A stretch of 64,000 bases of DNA from Allium sativum (Eukaryota > Streptophyta > Magnoliopsida > Asparagales > Amaryllidaceae). The notes under the pieces were generated by a model. The model did not search any database. It worked only from the letters and a program-made list of their open reading frames with translations, and was not told where the DNA came from. The stretch covers positions 356,683,863 to 356,747,862 of the forward strand of contig CM060915.1 in the NCBI GenBank assembly GCA_030737875.1, read 5' to 3'. Positions 31,816 through 43,783 of the stretch are shown here, in pieces (positions within the stretch are counted from its first letter, which is position 1; the number at the start of each line of letters is the position of its first letter). A program made the position numbers and the translations under genes.

Positions 31816-32975
31816 AATATCCGTCTAATGTGAGTGGTCGATGCTTTAAAAGGCTAAGGACAGACAAGTCAGGATGATAGGGTTAAGTTAACTAAAACAC
31901 TTAACCAATTCAACATGTTAATGAAATTGATGGGTGGGGTTAGGTAAATACAGACACTTAGCCGCTTAACATGTTTGACTAGAAAACCCTAGTAACGGGG
32001 ACTCATTTCAGCTGTAACCCAATTAGGTATCATTGTACCCTGAAACTAGGCAAGGTGGGGGAAGGTTTACTGGGCTGATTGTAAGCGGTCAAAGCGACGG
32101 CGGTGGGTGCAACAGTGTGGGTTCTAACGGAGTACGGGCGTGCACACACTTCGGAGCAGACAAACAGGGCACTGGGGGCACCAGTAGTATAACTTATGCA
32201 TTCTAAGGTTTGTGTCGAGTCGCCACCATGGGACTTGATACACCCCATGGTGGGGCCAGCATAGGTATCTACAATATTTGGGGGCCGTAAGACACATGTA
32301 ATTATGCGAGTAGGTGCCGATCTTTAAAATAAGGGGATCACTTCACCCTCAGCTTGGGGTGCCAGTTTAGAACTAATGCATGTAGGTGCAGAGATATAGT
32401 GTGGGGTGCAAGTATATTCGTTTCAGAACTACCTTATCTTTGTTTATGATACTTTCCTGTTTCCAGTTAATACCTATCATGCCCTTATTCTTACTCTCAC
32501 ACTAAAGAGTCACTAGACTTACCAGGCTTTATGTCTGACCCTATTTTTTTCGTCTTCTTTTCTTCCGTCCCCCCCCCCCTCCAGGTCCATAGGGAGGAAA
32601 TAACCTAGCTTAGTCTGATTCTTTAAAAGCTTCAAGATAGTTGATGTACGGTTTGGAGGCTCTTTCCTTGGCTATGGCTGTTGGACACACTCTATGGGAA
32701 TTTATGCAGTTTTAATTACGTTTTATGCTTCTTTATTTAAAAACCAAGACATAAATGATGTTGTAATGTTTTGGAAGTTGTTATGAGACAATTATGGAAA
32801 TGTGTTGTATGAACAAGTATTTTATGAAATAAAAGTCTGATGTTTTCCGCTGCTTATATATATATGTGTGTTTATACATGTCTTGTGTTTTATCTGTGAC
32901 TTTTACTTACAAACCTCCACCAAAGTTAAGGCAGTCCCTTGTTTGTGACCTTAATGGAGGGTGGGGTGTTTCACT

Positions 32976-32987
32976 TGGTATCAGAGC
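32976..32987 (+). other. Primer binding site, initiator-Met tRNA type
   Basis: TGGTATCAGAGC, two bases after the LTR, is complementary to the 3' end of plant initiator methionine tRNA. Confidence 0.9.
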
Positions 32988-33155
32988 ATAGATTTACCAG
33001 ACTAGATAAAAAAATTTGAAAATATTTTCAAAAAGAAGTTTAAAGAAGCATCTTTTTTCAAGAAAAAGTGTTGTTTTTAAAAGGCATAATTCCCCAGATC
33101 CATATGCACTATCCCTCTATCTGTTTATCTTGAATACTTTCCTTTTTGTTCCAGC

Positions 33156-34067
33156 ATGTCTGGAGATCTTAACCTTCCAGAAGGAGTACCGATCTCTGGC
33201 TGGTTCCGAAGGTACCTAGAGGCTAGGGCCAATGGTGCGGGCCAAGCAGACATTCCTCCTCCTACGGTGGCAGCAGTTCCTCCTCCCCCTCCTCCTCCTC
33301 CTCGTGGGAACACTTTCGCTAAGACATGTAGAGACTTCAAGGCTATGGGAGGAAAGGACTTTTATGGAACTGAATCATTTGTGGTAAACTGGTTGAAAGA
33401 GACTAAAGATTTATTCGTTATCTTCGAAGTTGATGACAGGCAGAAGATACAGCTAGCAGTGTGGTTGCTCAAGGATGAAGCTTCCTATTGGTGGGAACTT
33501 ACGCATGCGGAGAGGCCAGTGGAAACATGGGAAGACTTCAGGACATGGTTTGAGATGAAATTCCTCTCCCAAGCTGAGAGAAGTCTACAGATGGAGAAGT
33601 TCCTAACTCTTAAGCAAAGGAGTATGATGATCAGGGAGTACGTCAATCAGTTTATTCAGCTGGCCAGATTTGGGCTTGATTTAGTAAACACCCAACTCAA
33701 GAAGGCCCTTTGCTTCGTCAAAGGTCTGAATGAGCCTCTACACAGCCTTGCTATGACTCATGTATCCACGGGAGCGACTTATGAAAGCTTAGTGGACATG
33801 GCATTGCTACACGAGGAAGACAAGGGCAAGAAAGAGACTAAGGTGGAAGAAAAGAAGGAAGGTTTACTGGCTGAGAAAACAGACTTCAAGAAAGGCGGGA
33901 AGAACAACAAATCCCATGAAAAGAGAAAGTGAAATTTCTATGGCATTGTGGGACATATAGCAAATGACTGCAGAAAGAAGAAGGCAAATATGAATGGTGG
34001 TTGCTTCAGTTGTGGCGAGACTGGACACTTGGCTAAGGACTGCACAAAGAAGCGGGGGCAGGGATAG
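33156..34067 (+). pseudogene. gag: Broken gag of the outer Tekay-like element
   Basis: Starts ATG at 33156, one base after the polypyrimidine-CAG. A proline-rich stretch is followed by a Gag domain (KDFKAMGGKDFYGTESFV, ASYWWELTHAERPVETWEDF, LKKALCFVKGLNEPLHSLAMTHV). A TGA at 33930-33932 replaces the first Cys of the first CCHC knuckle (the gag-only element has CNFCGTEGHIAKDC there). A second knuckle ([14 protein letters not shown]) survives. A TAG at 34065 then separates gag from pol in the same frame. With these stops the copy cannot make a complete Gag. Confidence 0.85.
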
Positions 34068-37000
34068 AGGACTGGATCTACCTCAGGCGGACAAGTTCAC
34101 GCGCTGGTGGCACCTCCACAAGAACGAGGTAGAAATATTTCTGTAGAAAGTTTAGTTTATCTGTATGATCATCCAGTTCGCACTCTCTTTGATTCTGGTG
34201 CATCACACTCCTTTATTTCATCTGCTTTAGTAGAATCTCTGCACCTAGACACTAGTATGGTAGAAGATCCCTTGGTTGTTTCAAATCCAATTGGGGGCTC
34301 GGCTTATTTGTCGATGGTTTGCTTGGATTTGAAAATCTCTATTCTAAGTGTGGAATTTAGATGTAGTGCCTTTGTTTTGGGCTTCTCAGGGTATGGTGTG
34401 ATCTTAGGCATGGACTGGTTATCCATTAATGGTGCCATTCTTGATTGTGAGAAAAGAGTGGTTAGGCTCTTGACTCGGCTCAGTAACACTCTAGAAATTT
34501 CTTGTAATCCCTTGAATGCTGTTATGCTTAGTTATCTAGAGTCGCTTGACGCTTCTGTTGAGAATTTGCAGTCGGTTAGGGTAGTCCGAGAAAATCCGGA
34601 TGTCTTTAAAGAGGTGAAAGGCTTACCTCCGAAGCGGGAAATAGACTTCCGCATATATCTTGTTGATAATGCAAAGCCCGTAGCTCTGCCTGTTAGACAC
34701 ATGGCTCCAAAGGAGAGAAAGGAGCTCAGTAAGAAAATTAAGGAGCTTCTCGAGAAGGGGTTTATAAGAAGGAGTATCTCAGAATGGGGTGCTCCAGTGG
34801 TGTTCGCCACCAAAGCAGATGGTTCACTACGTCTTTGTGTGGACTATACGGAGCTAAACAAGCTGACTAAAAAGAATAGACACCCACTTCCCCGAATAGA
34901 CGATTTGTTTGATCAGCTTGCAGGTGCGTCGGTCTTCTCCCAACTTGATCTGGCTACTGGGTTCCATCAGCTAAGGGTAGCTGAAGATAACATTGATAAA
35001 ACATCGTTCAGAACCCCAGACGGTTTCTTCGAGTGGCTTGTCATGCCTTTCGGTTTGACAAAAGCACCCGCTTATTTCGTAGACCTAATGAGCAGTGTGT
35101 TCAGAGAATTCCTCAATAAGTTCGTGGTGGTCTTCGTAGACGATATTTTGATCTTCTCAAAGAATGAGGAAGAACATGCTCATCATCTGAAAGAGATCAT
35201 GGATACTCTCCGTGCGCATCAGCTAAAAGCCAAATTCTCCAAGTGCCACTTTTGGAGAAAGGAAGTAAGATTTCTTGGGCATATAGTGTCCAAAGAGGGG
35301 TTAGCTGTGGACCCCGCAAAAGTGGTGGCCGTGCAAGATTGGAAGACACCAAGAAATGCAACCGAAGTTCGAAGCTTTCTTGGGCTAGCCGGTTTTTACC
35401 GAAAGTTCATTAGGGATTTCACGAAAATCTCAGCTCCACTCACAAGGCTAATAAAGAAGAATCTGACGTTCACTTGGGATTTGGATTGCGAGTTTGCTTT
35501 CCAACGATTAAAAAGGGCTCTCACAATAGCCCCAGTTCTGACTTTGCCGGATGGAAGCAAAATGTTCATCGTATATACGGATGCTTGTGGTACGGGGCTA
35601 GGCGCCGTTCTGATGCAAGAAGGGAGGGTAGTAGCTTATGGTGGAAGACAATTGAAAGTGCATGAAAAGAACTACCCAACCCACGATCTTGAGTTGGCCG
35701 CCATCGTCTTTGCGCTTAAGTCTTGGCACCATTACCTCCTAGGTGAGAAGTTCGAATTATACACTGGCCATAAATCATTGAAAATCTCTTCTCGCAGAAG
35801 GATCTTAACTTGAGGCAGCAAAGGTGGATGGAGTTTCTTTCCTCGTATGACTTTGAAATTTCCTATACTCCTAGCAAAGGCAATGTAGTAGCAGACGCGT
35901 TGAGCAGAAATAAACTAACCCTAAGCCCTCTCTTTGTAGAAAGGCAAAGCTTGGAGTATATAGCCGGTTTTGACTTTAGGCCCTCCTCAGATTTTGTACC
36001 TGGTCTATTGGCATCCCTAGAAGTACGGCCCACTCTTTTAGACTCGATAGGGGTTGCACAACGAGAAGACCCGCAGCTTGTGGATGTGATTGATAAACTA
36101 ATTAGGGGTGAAACTTCCAGTCACCTCAATAGATATTCCATCGATGATAAGGGTTGGTTGAGGCGAGATGGAAGACTATGCGTCCCACAAGCTAGGGATT
36201 TAGTGAAGAAGGTTCTCGAGGAGACCCATCATTCCAAGATGACAATACACCCAGGTGGAGACAAGATGTACAAGGACGTAAAGAGAGTTTTCTATTGGAG
36301 CGGCATGAAGAAAGACGTGGCAGATTTCGTTTCTAAGTGCGTGACATGCCAACAGGTCAAGGTGGAACAAAAGAAACCTGGAGGACTGCTTCATCCTCTA
36401 GAAGTCCCGCAATGGAAGTGGGATAGCATTTCAATGGACTTCATTAACGGGTTGCCTAGGTCAAGAAGAGGCAATACTAGCATTTGGGTGATAGTGGACG
36501 GGCTTACTAAAAGCGCCCACTTTATAACTATCAAGAGTAGGAGGACTGCTTCGTCTCTAGCTTCTCTTTATCTCAAGGAAATAGTTCGACTCCATGGAAT
36601 ACCCTCTAGCATAGTGAGTGACAGAGACCCCATCTTCACGAGCGAATTTTGGCGGAGTCTGCAAGAAGCTGTCGGCACACAGTTATGCTTGAGCATGGCC
36701 TATCACCTCCAAACTGATGGTCAGACAGAAAGGGTGAATAGAGTAATAGAAGATCTTCTGAGACTGTGCATTCTTGACTTCGGAGGGACTTGGGAGGATC
36801 ACCTTCCTTTAGTGGAATTCGCCTACAACAACAGTTACCAAGACACCATCGGTATGGCGCCCTTCGAAGCTTTGTATGGAAGACCTTGCCGATCACCAAC
36901 TTGTTGGTGGGAGTCTATTGACAAGATTATACTTGGGCCAGACATGATTAGAGAGACTTCAGAAAATGTGGACTTAATATGAAGGAGAATGATGCCCAAG

Positions 37001-37501
37001 ACAGACAAATCCTACGCCGACAAAAGAAGGGCCGACCTTGAGTTTGAGGTTGGGGACAGGGTTTTCCTTAAGGTATCTTCCTTAAGGAACATCGTTCGCT
37101 TTGGATCCGCAGGAAAGCTAGCACCAAGATTTGTAGGACCGTTCCCTATCATCGAGAGGGTTGGGAAAATGGCTTATAGAGTAGAGCTGTCTGAAAGATT
37201 GGTTGGAATTCACAACGTCGTTCACGTTTCTCATCTCCGAAAATGTCTACATGAATCAGCGGAAGTGGTGGAGCCAAGCATTTTAGAAGAAGCCTAAGTG
37301 GAATGTGAAGCAACTGTGAGGAAAGTTCCAACTCGAATCGTAGGAACTGAAGTGAAAAAGCTATGCAACCGCGAAGTCAAGCTAGTTAAGGTTCAGTGGA
37401 GTGACGCCGAGGAAGACGCGACTTGGGAAACCGAGGACAGAATACGCGCGGCTTACCCTTTTCTTTTTGAGGGTACATCTTTGACTTCTCTTTTTCCTTA
37501 A
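34068..37501 (+). pseudogene. pol: Broken pol of the outer Tekay-like element, with chromodomain
   Basis: Domains in order: aspartic protease ([10 protein letters not shown]), reverse transcriptase (FVDD near 35140; [17 protein letters not shown]), RNase H ([15 protein letters not shown]), then integrase with HHCC finger (HHSK...CVTCQ), DDE core (MDFINGLP, SDRDPIF, Glu in QTERVNRVIE) and GPF motif (RFVGPFPII). A C-terminal chromodomain remnant (VKVQWSDAEEDATWETEDRI) directs this clade to heterochromatin. Breaks: a one-base deletion near 35775, TGA at 36980 and TAA at 37295. The stops are consistent with single C-to-T changes. The chromodomain places the element among chromoviruses, probably Tekay/Del given the long LTRs. 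Confidence 0.85.
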
Positions 37502-38061
37502 GTTGTGCTTATATCTCTCCTTTTAGGTATATCTCCTCGATATCATCCTTTATCCTTAGGTAGAAACCCCTTTGGATGAAAACATGTATTTGAAACATGT
37601 TATGGTTGATGGCTGCAAGTGGTTGCAAGTGGTTGCTAGTGGTTGCTCGTGGATGCATATACACACAAAACCTAGGTTTTAGATCAGCTCAGTCACTTCA
37701 TACTGCATATGCATATATGTATTCATATTTGTATGTGGTTGAAACTTGATATGTTGTCATATGGATGTCGCATTTGTATTGATGGTTGTGCATTCATGTA
37801 GAATTATGAGTAAGGACAAATTTGCATACATAATGGACTCATGACACTTACATGATTTGCATTAAGGAGGTCAACTGGATCAGTAGACCGCCTGATTTTG
37901 CATTAGTTGAGGTCTTATACACACACGGTGCATATAATCATAAAGCATTAGAAGTCTTTTATGGACAATGGACGCTTGTGTTTGATGGTTGAGTAGACGG
38001 ACGATTGGATGTTAGGACTTACGTTCTCCTAGACTTGAAGATTTCGGGGACGAAATCCTTT
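37502..38061 (+). other. 3' untranslated region before the second LTR
   Basis: Non-coding, with short GTGGTTGCAAGTGG-type repeats near 37617-37650. It ends in TTCGGGGACGAAATCC, which the gag-only element shares at the same place. Confidence 0.6.
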
Positions 38062-38074
38062 AAGGAGGGGAGAA
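38062..38074 (+). other. Polypurine tract of the outer Tekay-like element
   Basis: AAGGAGGGGAGAA directly before the LTR start TGTAACACC. The identical tract precedes the 3' LTR of the gag-only element. Confidence 0.9.
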
Positions 38075-40787
38075 TGTAACACCCCGAGTTTTCTGTTAAC
38101 TGTAACTTAACAAATTAAAGTATAATTAATTCTAAATGATGGAATTAAGGGAAATGGGTTACGCCATTGCGTTCGTCTCGAATTTCTACTTGAGATCGAG
38201 TCCAAGTTTGCGTAAAATGAATACCGTGTGAAGAAGATATGGACGAACAAAGTTGGGCGGAAAAAACAAGAAACGGGTCAGAATGCACTGGCGCACTTGG
38301 GAAGTGCGCCAGTACAATTTTAGCATAGGCGCACCTGCCAAGTGCGCCCACGCCTGAAACCCTGTTTGGTCAGGCCCTGGCTGGCTTGGTCAGGTTCTGG
38401 TCGATTTCTGAGGCTTGGCTGAGTCACTAGGGCTTACATTTCACTTTCTGATTGGCTTCTCTTGAGATGGATGGTCTGGATTCACTCTAGCTTCATCGAC
38501 GGCTCTAATCAGATTAAAATTCTACAAATACAACTCAAGTCTAACCCTAAATTCACACAAATAATATAATACTAAAGCCGTCATGCTGCTGGAAAGAAAC
38601 TAGGGTGGCCGTAAGTTAGAAAGCCTAGAGACAAGCCAATACTAAAGTAAAACACGAATCAAAACAATGTTAGTCTACCCAAAGGAAAGCATATCAAATT
38701 CAGAATTCAGAATTCAGAATTCAGAATCCAGAATTCAAGTTCGTTGTTCGTTGTAGGTATAGTGATTTTTCCGATGAGAATAAAACTAAGAATTGATTCG
38801 ATGTAAATTGGAAGTGGAATTGTGCTATTATGTAACGACGATATTAATTCATATCTATGTATTGAAATTATTGTGTTGCGAATGAAATTGGGATGTTTGT
38901 GGTATAATTAAGATTGATGTTGATCCTATTGTACTTTTAGAATGGCAACAACATTACAAGCAAGTTGTATAGTTCATGTTTATATGATTATATAGGTTGT
39001 TTGTGATTAGAACCTCATGTATATACTTTATGCAAGAACCTTTATGCCTAAATGGTTATGTTTATATACATGTCAAGATCCTAATTTGATCCATGTCAAG
39101 ATCCACTTTAGTACATGTTTCATGTTGTCATTGGATATGCGATTGGATCTAGTTCACACCCTTGTCATAAAGTTATACATATTTATGAAAATGTCATATT
39201 CTTGTCATGTGCTAGTGATGTTCGATGTTATGCCTAGATCCAAAAACGAGTCTAGCCTTATGTGTCTAAATCATATGCTAATTCATGTGACACCTATTTG
39301 GTTAGACCTTTATTTCAATGCAAATTCACATATATGTAAATTGATTTAGGCTATGTCGCAAATTCACATATGTGTATATTGGCTATTTTGAAAGTTCACA
39401 TCTATGACATTCATGTTGGCTATTTTGCAAGTTCACACCTATGATGTTCATATTGACTATGCCAAAAAAAATGCCAAGTTTTCACCTATGTTATGTTTAT
39501 GTTTATGAATTCCCTTATGCCTATTTGTGTGCGCTAAATTAGGCTAAGTTTTTAGCCTAATATTATATGTTAAAACTATGCGAACGAAAATTAGGCTAAG
39601 ATTGTAAGCCTAATATTTAAACGGGGTAACGTTGGGAATATTAGTAAAGCTTGACATAAAAATGAATTCAATTGGCATGTTTGTCACATGCGAAAATTGG
39701 TGGCACTTAAACGGTATAAATTCTTATACCAAAAATGTTAAACTTGGAATGTGGGCCATAACATTTAATTGTTAATAAATTTACATATATTCAGTAATAA
39801 AGACAAATATGTAAATTTAGAAAATACGAATATGCTTAACACGCGGTTGGATTGAGTTGTGATGTAAATCTGCCCGGACCCGCCCGGCAGTCCAGTAGTC
39901 ACAACAATACCTATCCAATGTGCGTGGTTAAGCATTGAGCCCAATAAAGACCCGAGGTTAGACTGAGTTACAATGTAAATCTGCCCGGAACTGACCGGCA
40001 CATCCAGTAATCGTAACAATATCTGTCTAATGTGAGTGGTCGGTGCTTTAAAAGGCTAAGGACAGACAAGTCACGATGGTCGGGTTAAGTTAACTAAAAC
40101 ACTTAACCAATTCAACATGTTAATGAAATTGATGGGTGGGGTTAGGTAAATACAGACACTTAATCGCTTAACATGTTTGATTAGAAAACCCTAGTAACGG
40201 GGACCCATTTCAGCAGTAACCCAATTAGGTATCATGGTACCCTGAAACTAGGCATGGTGGGGCAAGTTTATTGGGCTGATTGTAAGCGGTCAAAGCAATG
40301 GCGGTGGGTGCAATAGTGTGGGTTCTAACGGAGTGCGGGCGTGCACACACTTCGGAGCAGACATACAGGGCACTGGGGGCACCAGTAGTATAACCTATGC
40401 ATTCTAAGGTTTGTGTCGGGTCGCCACCATGGGACTTGATACACCCCATGGTGGGGCCAGCATAGGTATCTACAATATTTAGGGGCCGTAAGACACATGT
40501 AATTATGCGAGTAGGAGCCGATCTTTAAAATAAGGGGATCACTTCACCCTCAGCATGGGGTGCCAGTTTAGAACTAATGCATGTAGGTGTAGAGATATAG
40601 TGTTGGGTGCAAGTATATTCGTTTCAGAACTACCTTATCTTAGTTTATGATACTTTCCTGTTTCCAGTTTATACCTATCATGCCCTTATTCTTATTCTCA
40701 CACTGAAGAGTCACTAGACTTACCAGGCTTTATGTCTGACCCTATTTTCTTTCGTCTTCTTTTCTTCCGTCCCCCCCAGGTCCACAG
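38075..40787 (+). repeat. Second LTR of the outer Tekay-like element, left part
   Basis: Matches 29827-32590. It is interrupted after the target site CACAG (40783-40787) by the Ty1/copia element and continues at 60614. It carries an AATTCAG microsatellite expansion near 38700-38740 and hairpins at 39856-39905 (stem GTTGTGA/TCACAAC) and near 39965-40017. Confidence 0.9.
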
Positions 40788-43553
40788 TGTTGAATACTGA
40801 TTTTTTGTTTGATGATAACAAATAGATTTTTTACTGATGTGTTAGATGGTGAAATAATTAGTATTATTGGTTGATGATGCTTTACACAAAATACAGGAAA
40901 TTTACACAAGTATTTGTCTTCCAATAATATTTTATTTCACAAAAACAATTATATACAATCTAACTCTCACTTATTACATGGCTTTCTGAATTCACAATTA
41001 CAAATAAACTCAATTCAAATGTCTACACTACATATACATCTCTTTGCTGGATTAATCTTGTTGTGCACACTCTTACTGCTCTAAGTTTCTGGTGCATCAT
41101 CTTGAAACCTGCCACACAAAAGAAAATACACACAGTACACTGGAACTAAAATAAGCACTGAACAAATAGAATTTTATAGATTTTGATTCTTTTTTGTCTC
41201 AGTTTTTGTGTGTGTTTTTCTCATCATATTTTCAGACTTGAATAGCCACGCCATAACCATACTGGTTTGCTGATCAGAACCAATTGATTCTAACCAGCCT
41301 CAACACAGTACAGTTTGACTGCTGTTTGTTTTTGTTTCTTTTGTTTCAGGATCAAAAGACAAGATAAAAAAAATCAAAAGAGAAATGAAGGTATACATCA
41401 GCAAACTCAAAAACAGTGTGAAAACAACTCAGCATGGTGTACATAACAAACAAAGTGATGATGAACCAAGACAGCATGACTTAAGCAGTAATACAATAGT
41501 GCACAACTTTGGAGTCAATGATCAAGCATGGATACACATCTCAAACAGGGCCAAGACAACAATGGGTAAAGAAAATGATCAACCCAGCATGTATGTAGAT
41601 GATCATGTTCAAGTATACACAGAAAATAGGCAGAGCAATTGTGCTCAAGTGTTGGAGCATATATAAACAGCAAGATGGCATGGTGGAGCCAGTATAATAA
41701 AGTGGTCGAGCTCAAACAAACATTCACAGCATGTTTACAAGGATGGAGCTTCAGCACAAACAAGGTATACAAGGTGCAAGCATATATGAATGGTGAGCTA
41801 ATCATCACAACATCATGACAACAACTACAGGATCAAGGTGACCAACTACATGTCAGCAAGGTCAAGCATGGTTAAGTGTGGTGAGACAATATAACAGCAA
41901 AGACATGGTGGCAATGGCAAGAAGCAGTCAACATGGGAAACTGTGTATACTCATAACAAAGTGGTCGAGCTCAGGATCCAAGGATGTATGCAGCATGTAT
42001 ATAAATCAATGGAGCACAACATGAAATTATAGCAAGCATGCATTAGTGCAAGGTAGTGGAACTAGACTGGTGCTACTAAATTCAAGTGGTTGAGCCATTC
42101 TCAAAGCAAAACTCAATTCATATGCAACTCAAAGTGATGATACAAATATCAAGGAAATTCAAGCTACAGCCTATACAAATAAACATGAACAGGATATAGG
42201 TTCAGCCATACATGAAAGATGAACAAGGCAGATGATTTCTCTGGTTCAAACTCATATACGCATGAAGCAAAGCATAAATTTCAATCGAGCATGTCACAAG
42301 TGGAAAAACAAGCAAGCAAATTTCAGGACCTAGACCAAGTGTTCAAAAAAGGAAAATAAATCAATTTTTGTTCAGAAAAAATTCAGTGAATCATTTGTGG
42401 CAAGAGTTTATTTCTTGTTCTAGTATTTCCAGATATTCAATTTGATTGTTTTTATGGCAGTATTCAATCAGGGAAAATCTCGTCAGCAAAGTATGGAAAT
42501 AAACAAGGGTTCATACCATAGAACAATACAACAAATCATTCTCAGAAATTATTTAATGCCGTAAATTTCAAATTTCCTTCTTTCCAGAATCTTTAAATCA
42601 AGCAAGGAAAAATAAAAAAATTGGATTAAATCGTTTTTGGTATGATGACTAGGCAGAAATTATTTCAGCAGAGAAATCATTTTTCAAATAACAGAAAGAG
42701 TTCAAATCGAATAACAAAATCTCAGGGAAAAAGAAAATCCAATTCGAATATTCCCAAATCAAATCGGGCAAGTCTTCAATGAAAATCAGAGTACTAGGGT
42801 TTCTAAACCCCTATATAAACACACACTTCATCATCGACAGAGTATCAGAAGAACACACAAAATTTCAGAGAACAGAAAAGCGATTCAAATCAGAAATTAC
42901 CCATTTGATTTTCTGTCGCAACCACTGCAAGATCAATCGACGAGAGTGCATCTAAGATTTCAAGCTTCAGAGTTTTTTTTATAAAAACCATCAATTTGCG
43001 ATTCGATTTGGGAACAACAGAGGAAACCCTAGTTTCCTTTGAGAGCCGCCATTTTTTTTTAATTCCCGAAGAAGGAGATCGGACTAGAACAATGAATGGT
43101 TAAACAAAAGGAGCCGGCCTGGTTTACTTGGTCAAGCCAAGTTTCTTTTATAAAGGGGGGTGTTTAAATTTGTTTTCTTTTGAATTCCCCTTGTAATTTG
43201 TTCTTGTAATTTGTTCTTGTTAAAAATTCTTTTTCTAGTTTCTTGTAAAACTAGGATTACAGATTGCAGGATTGTGGTCTGGGAAAATCTGGTCTAGGAT
43301 ACACAGGCCAGTCTAGGATTTTAAGCTTAGGGTCAGACAGGAGCAGGAATTGCAAGTTTACATAGGATTGTAAGCGGGATCTGCTTGTATCTCCTAGTAG
43401 AAATCTTAGAAAGGCAGCAGTAGGCACAGTTTGCCGAAGCTGGGTATCTTTGCGTGTGATTTTCTTTCTGCATTGATTTTTATCTCTGAATTTATTTTTA
43501 CTTAGTGTTAAAACCCTATTCACCCCCCCTCTAGGGTTATTATTGATCCTACA
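40788..43553 (+). repeat. 5' LTR of the Ty1/copia element
   Basis: 2766 bp, TGTTGAATACTG...GATCCTACA. A TATA box (CTATATAAAC) near 42812 suggests a U3 of about 2.05 kb and R-U5 of about 0.7 kb. The ORF at 41385-41666 lies in U3 and has no recognisable domain. Confidence 0.9.
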
Positions 43554-43555
43554 AT

Positions 43556-43567
43556 TGGTATCAGAGC
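43556..43567 (+). other. Primer binding site of the Ty1/copia element
   Basis: TGGTATCAGAGC, two bases after the LTR. A near copy, TGGTATTAGAGC, lies at 43752-43763. Confidence 0.9.
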
Positions 43568-43783
43568 TGGTATAAGGTTACAACATGATAGGGAGTTCTC
43601 GCTCTATGATCTAGTGGCGAAGTAGTGACTTTTATCCCTACATGTCCGTGGGTGGTTGTCCATGTCGAGAGGCAGGACGTGAAATCAGTCTCTGAGGTAC
43701 CTTTGTTTGCCACCGGGGTGTCATTAAAATCCTCGAGAAAGCGAGAACATTTGGTATTAGAGCCAGCGTGTAACCCTAGAATC

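Larger units (their letters stand above)
29827..32973 (+). repeat. 5' LTR of the outer Tekay/Del-like Ty3/gypsy element
   Basis: About 3.15 kb, starting TGTAACACCCCGAG and ending GGGTGTTTCA just before the primer binding site. It holds two U3 palindromes (30041-30099), a duplicated TATA box (30274 and 30326), a consensus splice donor GTAAGT at 30528-30533, and two hairpins with the GCCCGG core (31654-31703, 31765-31815). It differs from its partner LTR (38075 on) by several percent by eye, so it is the oldest layer of the nest. Confidence 0.9.

Noticed and set aside
34065..34067. TAG between gag and pol of the outer element as another leaky stop
   Set aside because: Context is TAG AGG ACT, not CAR-YYA. 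The gag-only element has its TAG at a different place (TAG AAG), and nearby stops show general decay.
35770..35815. Possible programmed frameshift in the outer Tekay-like pol
   Set aside because: The one-base loss lies in the middle of RNase H, where chromoviruses have one frame, and the copy carries four other in-frame stops. It is decay.
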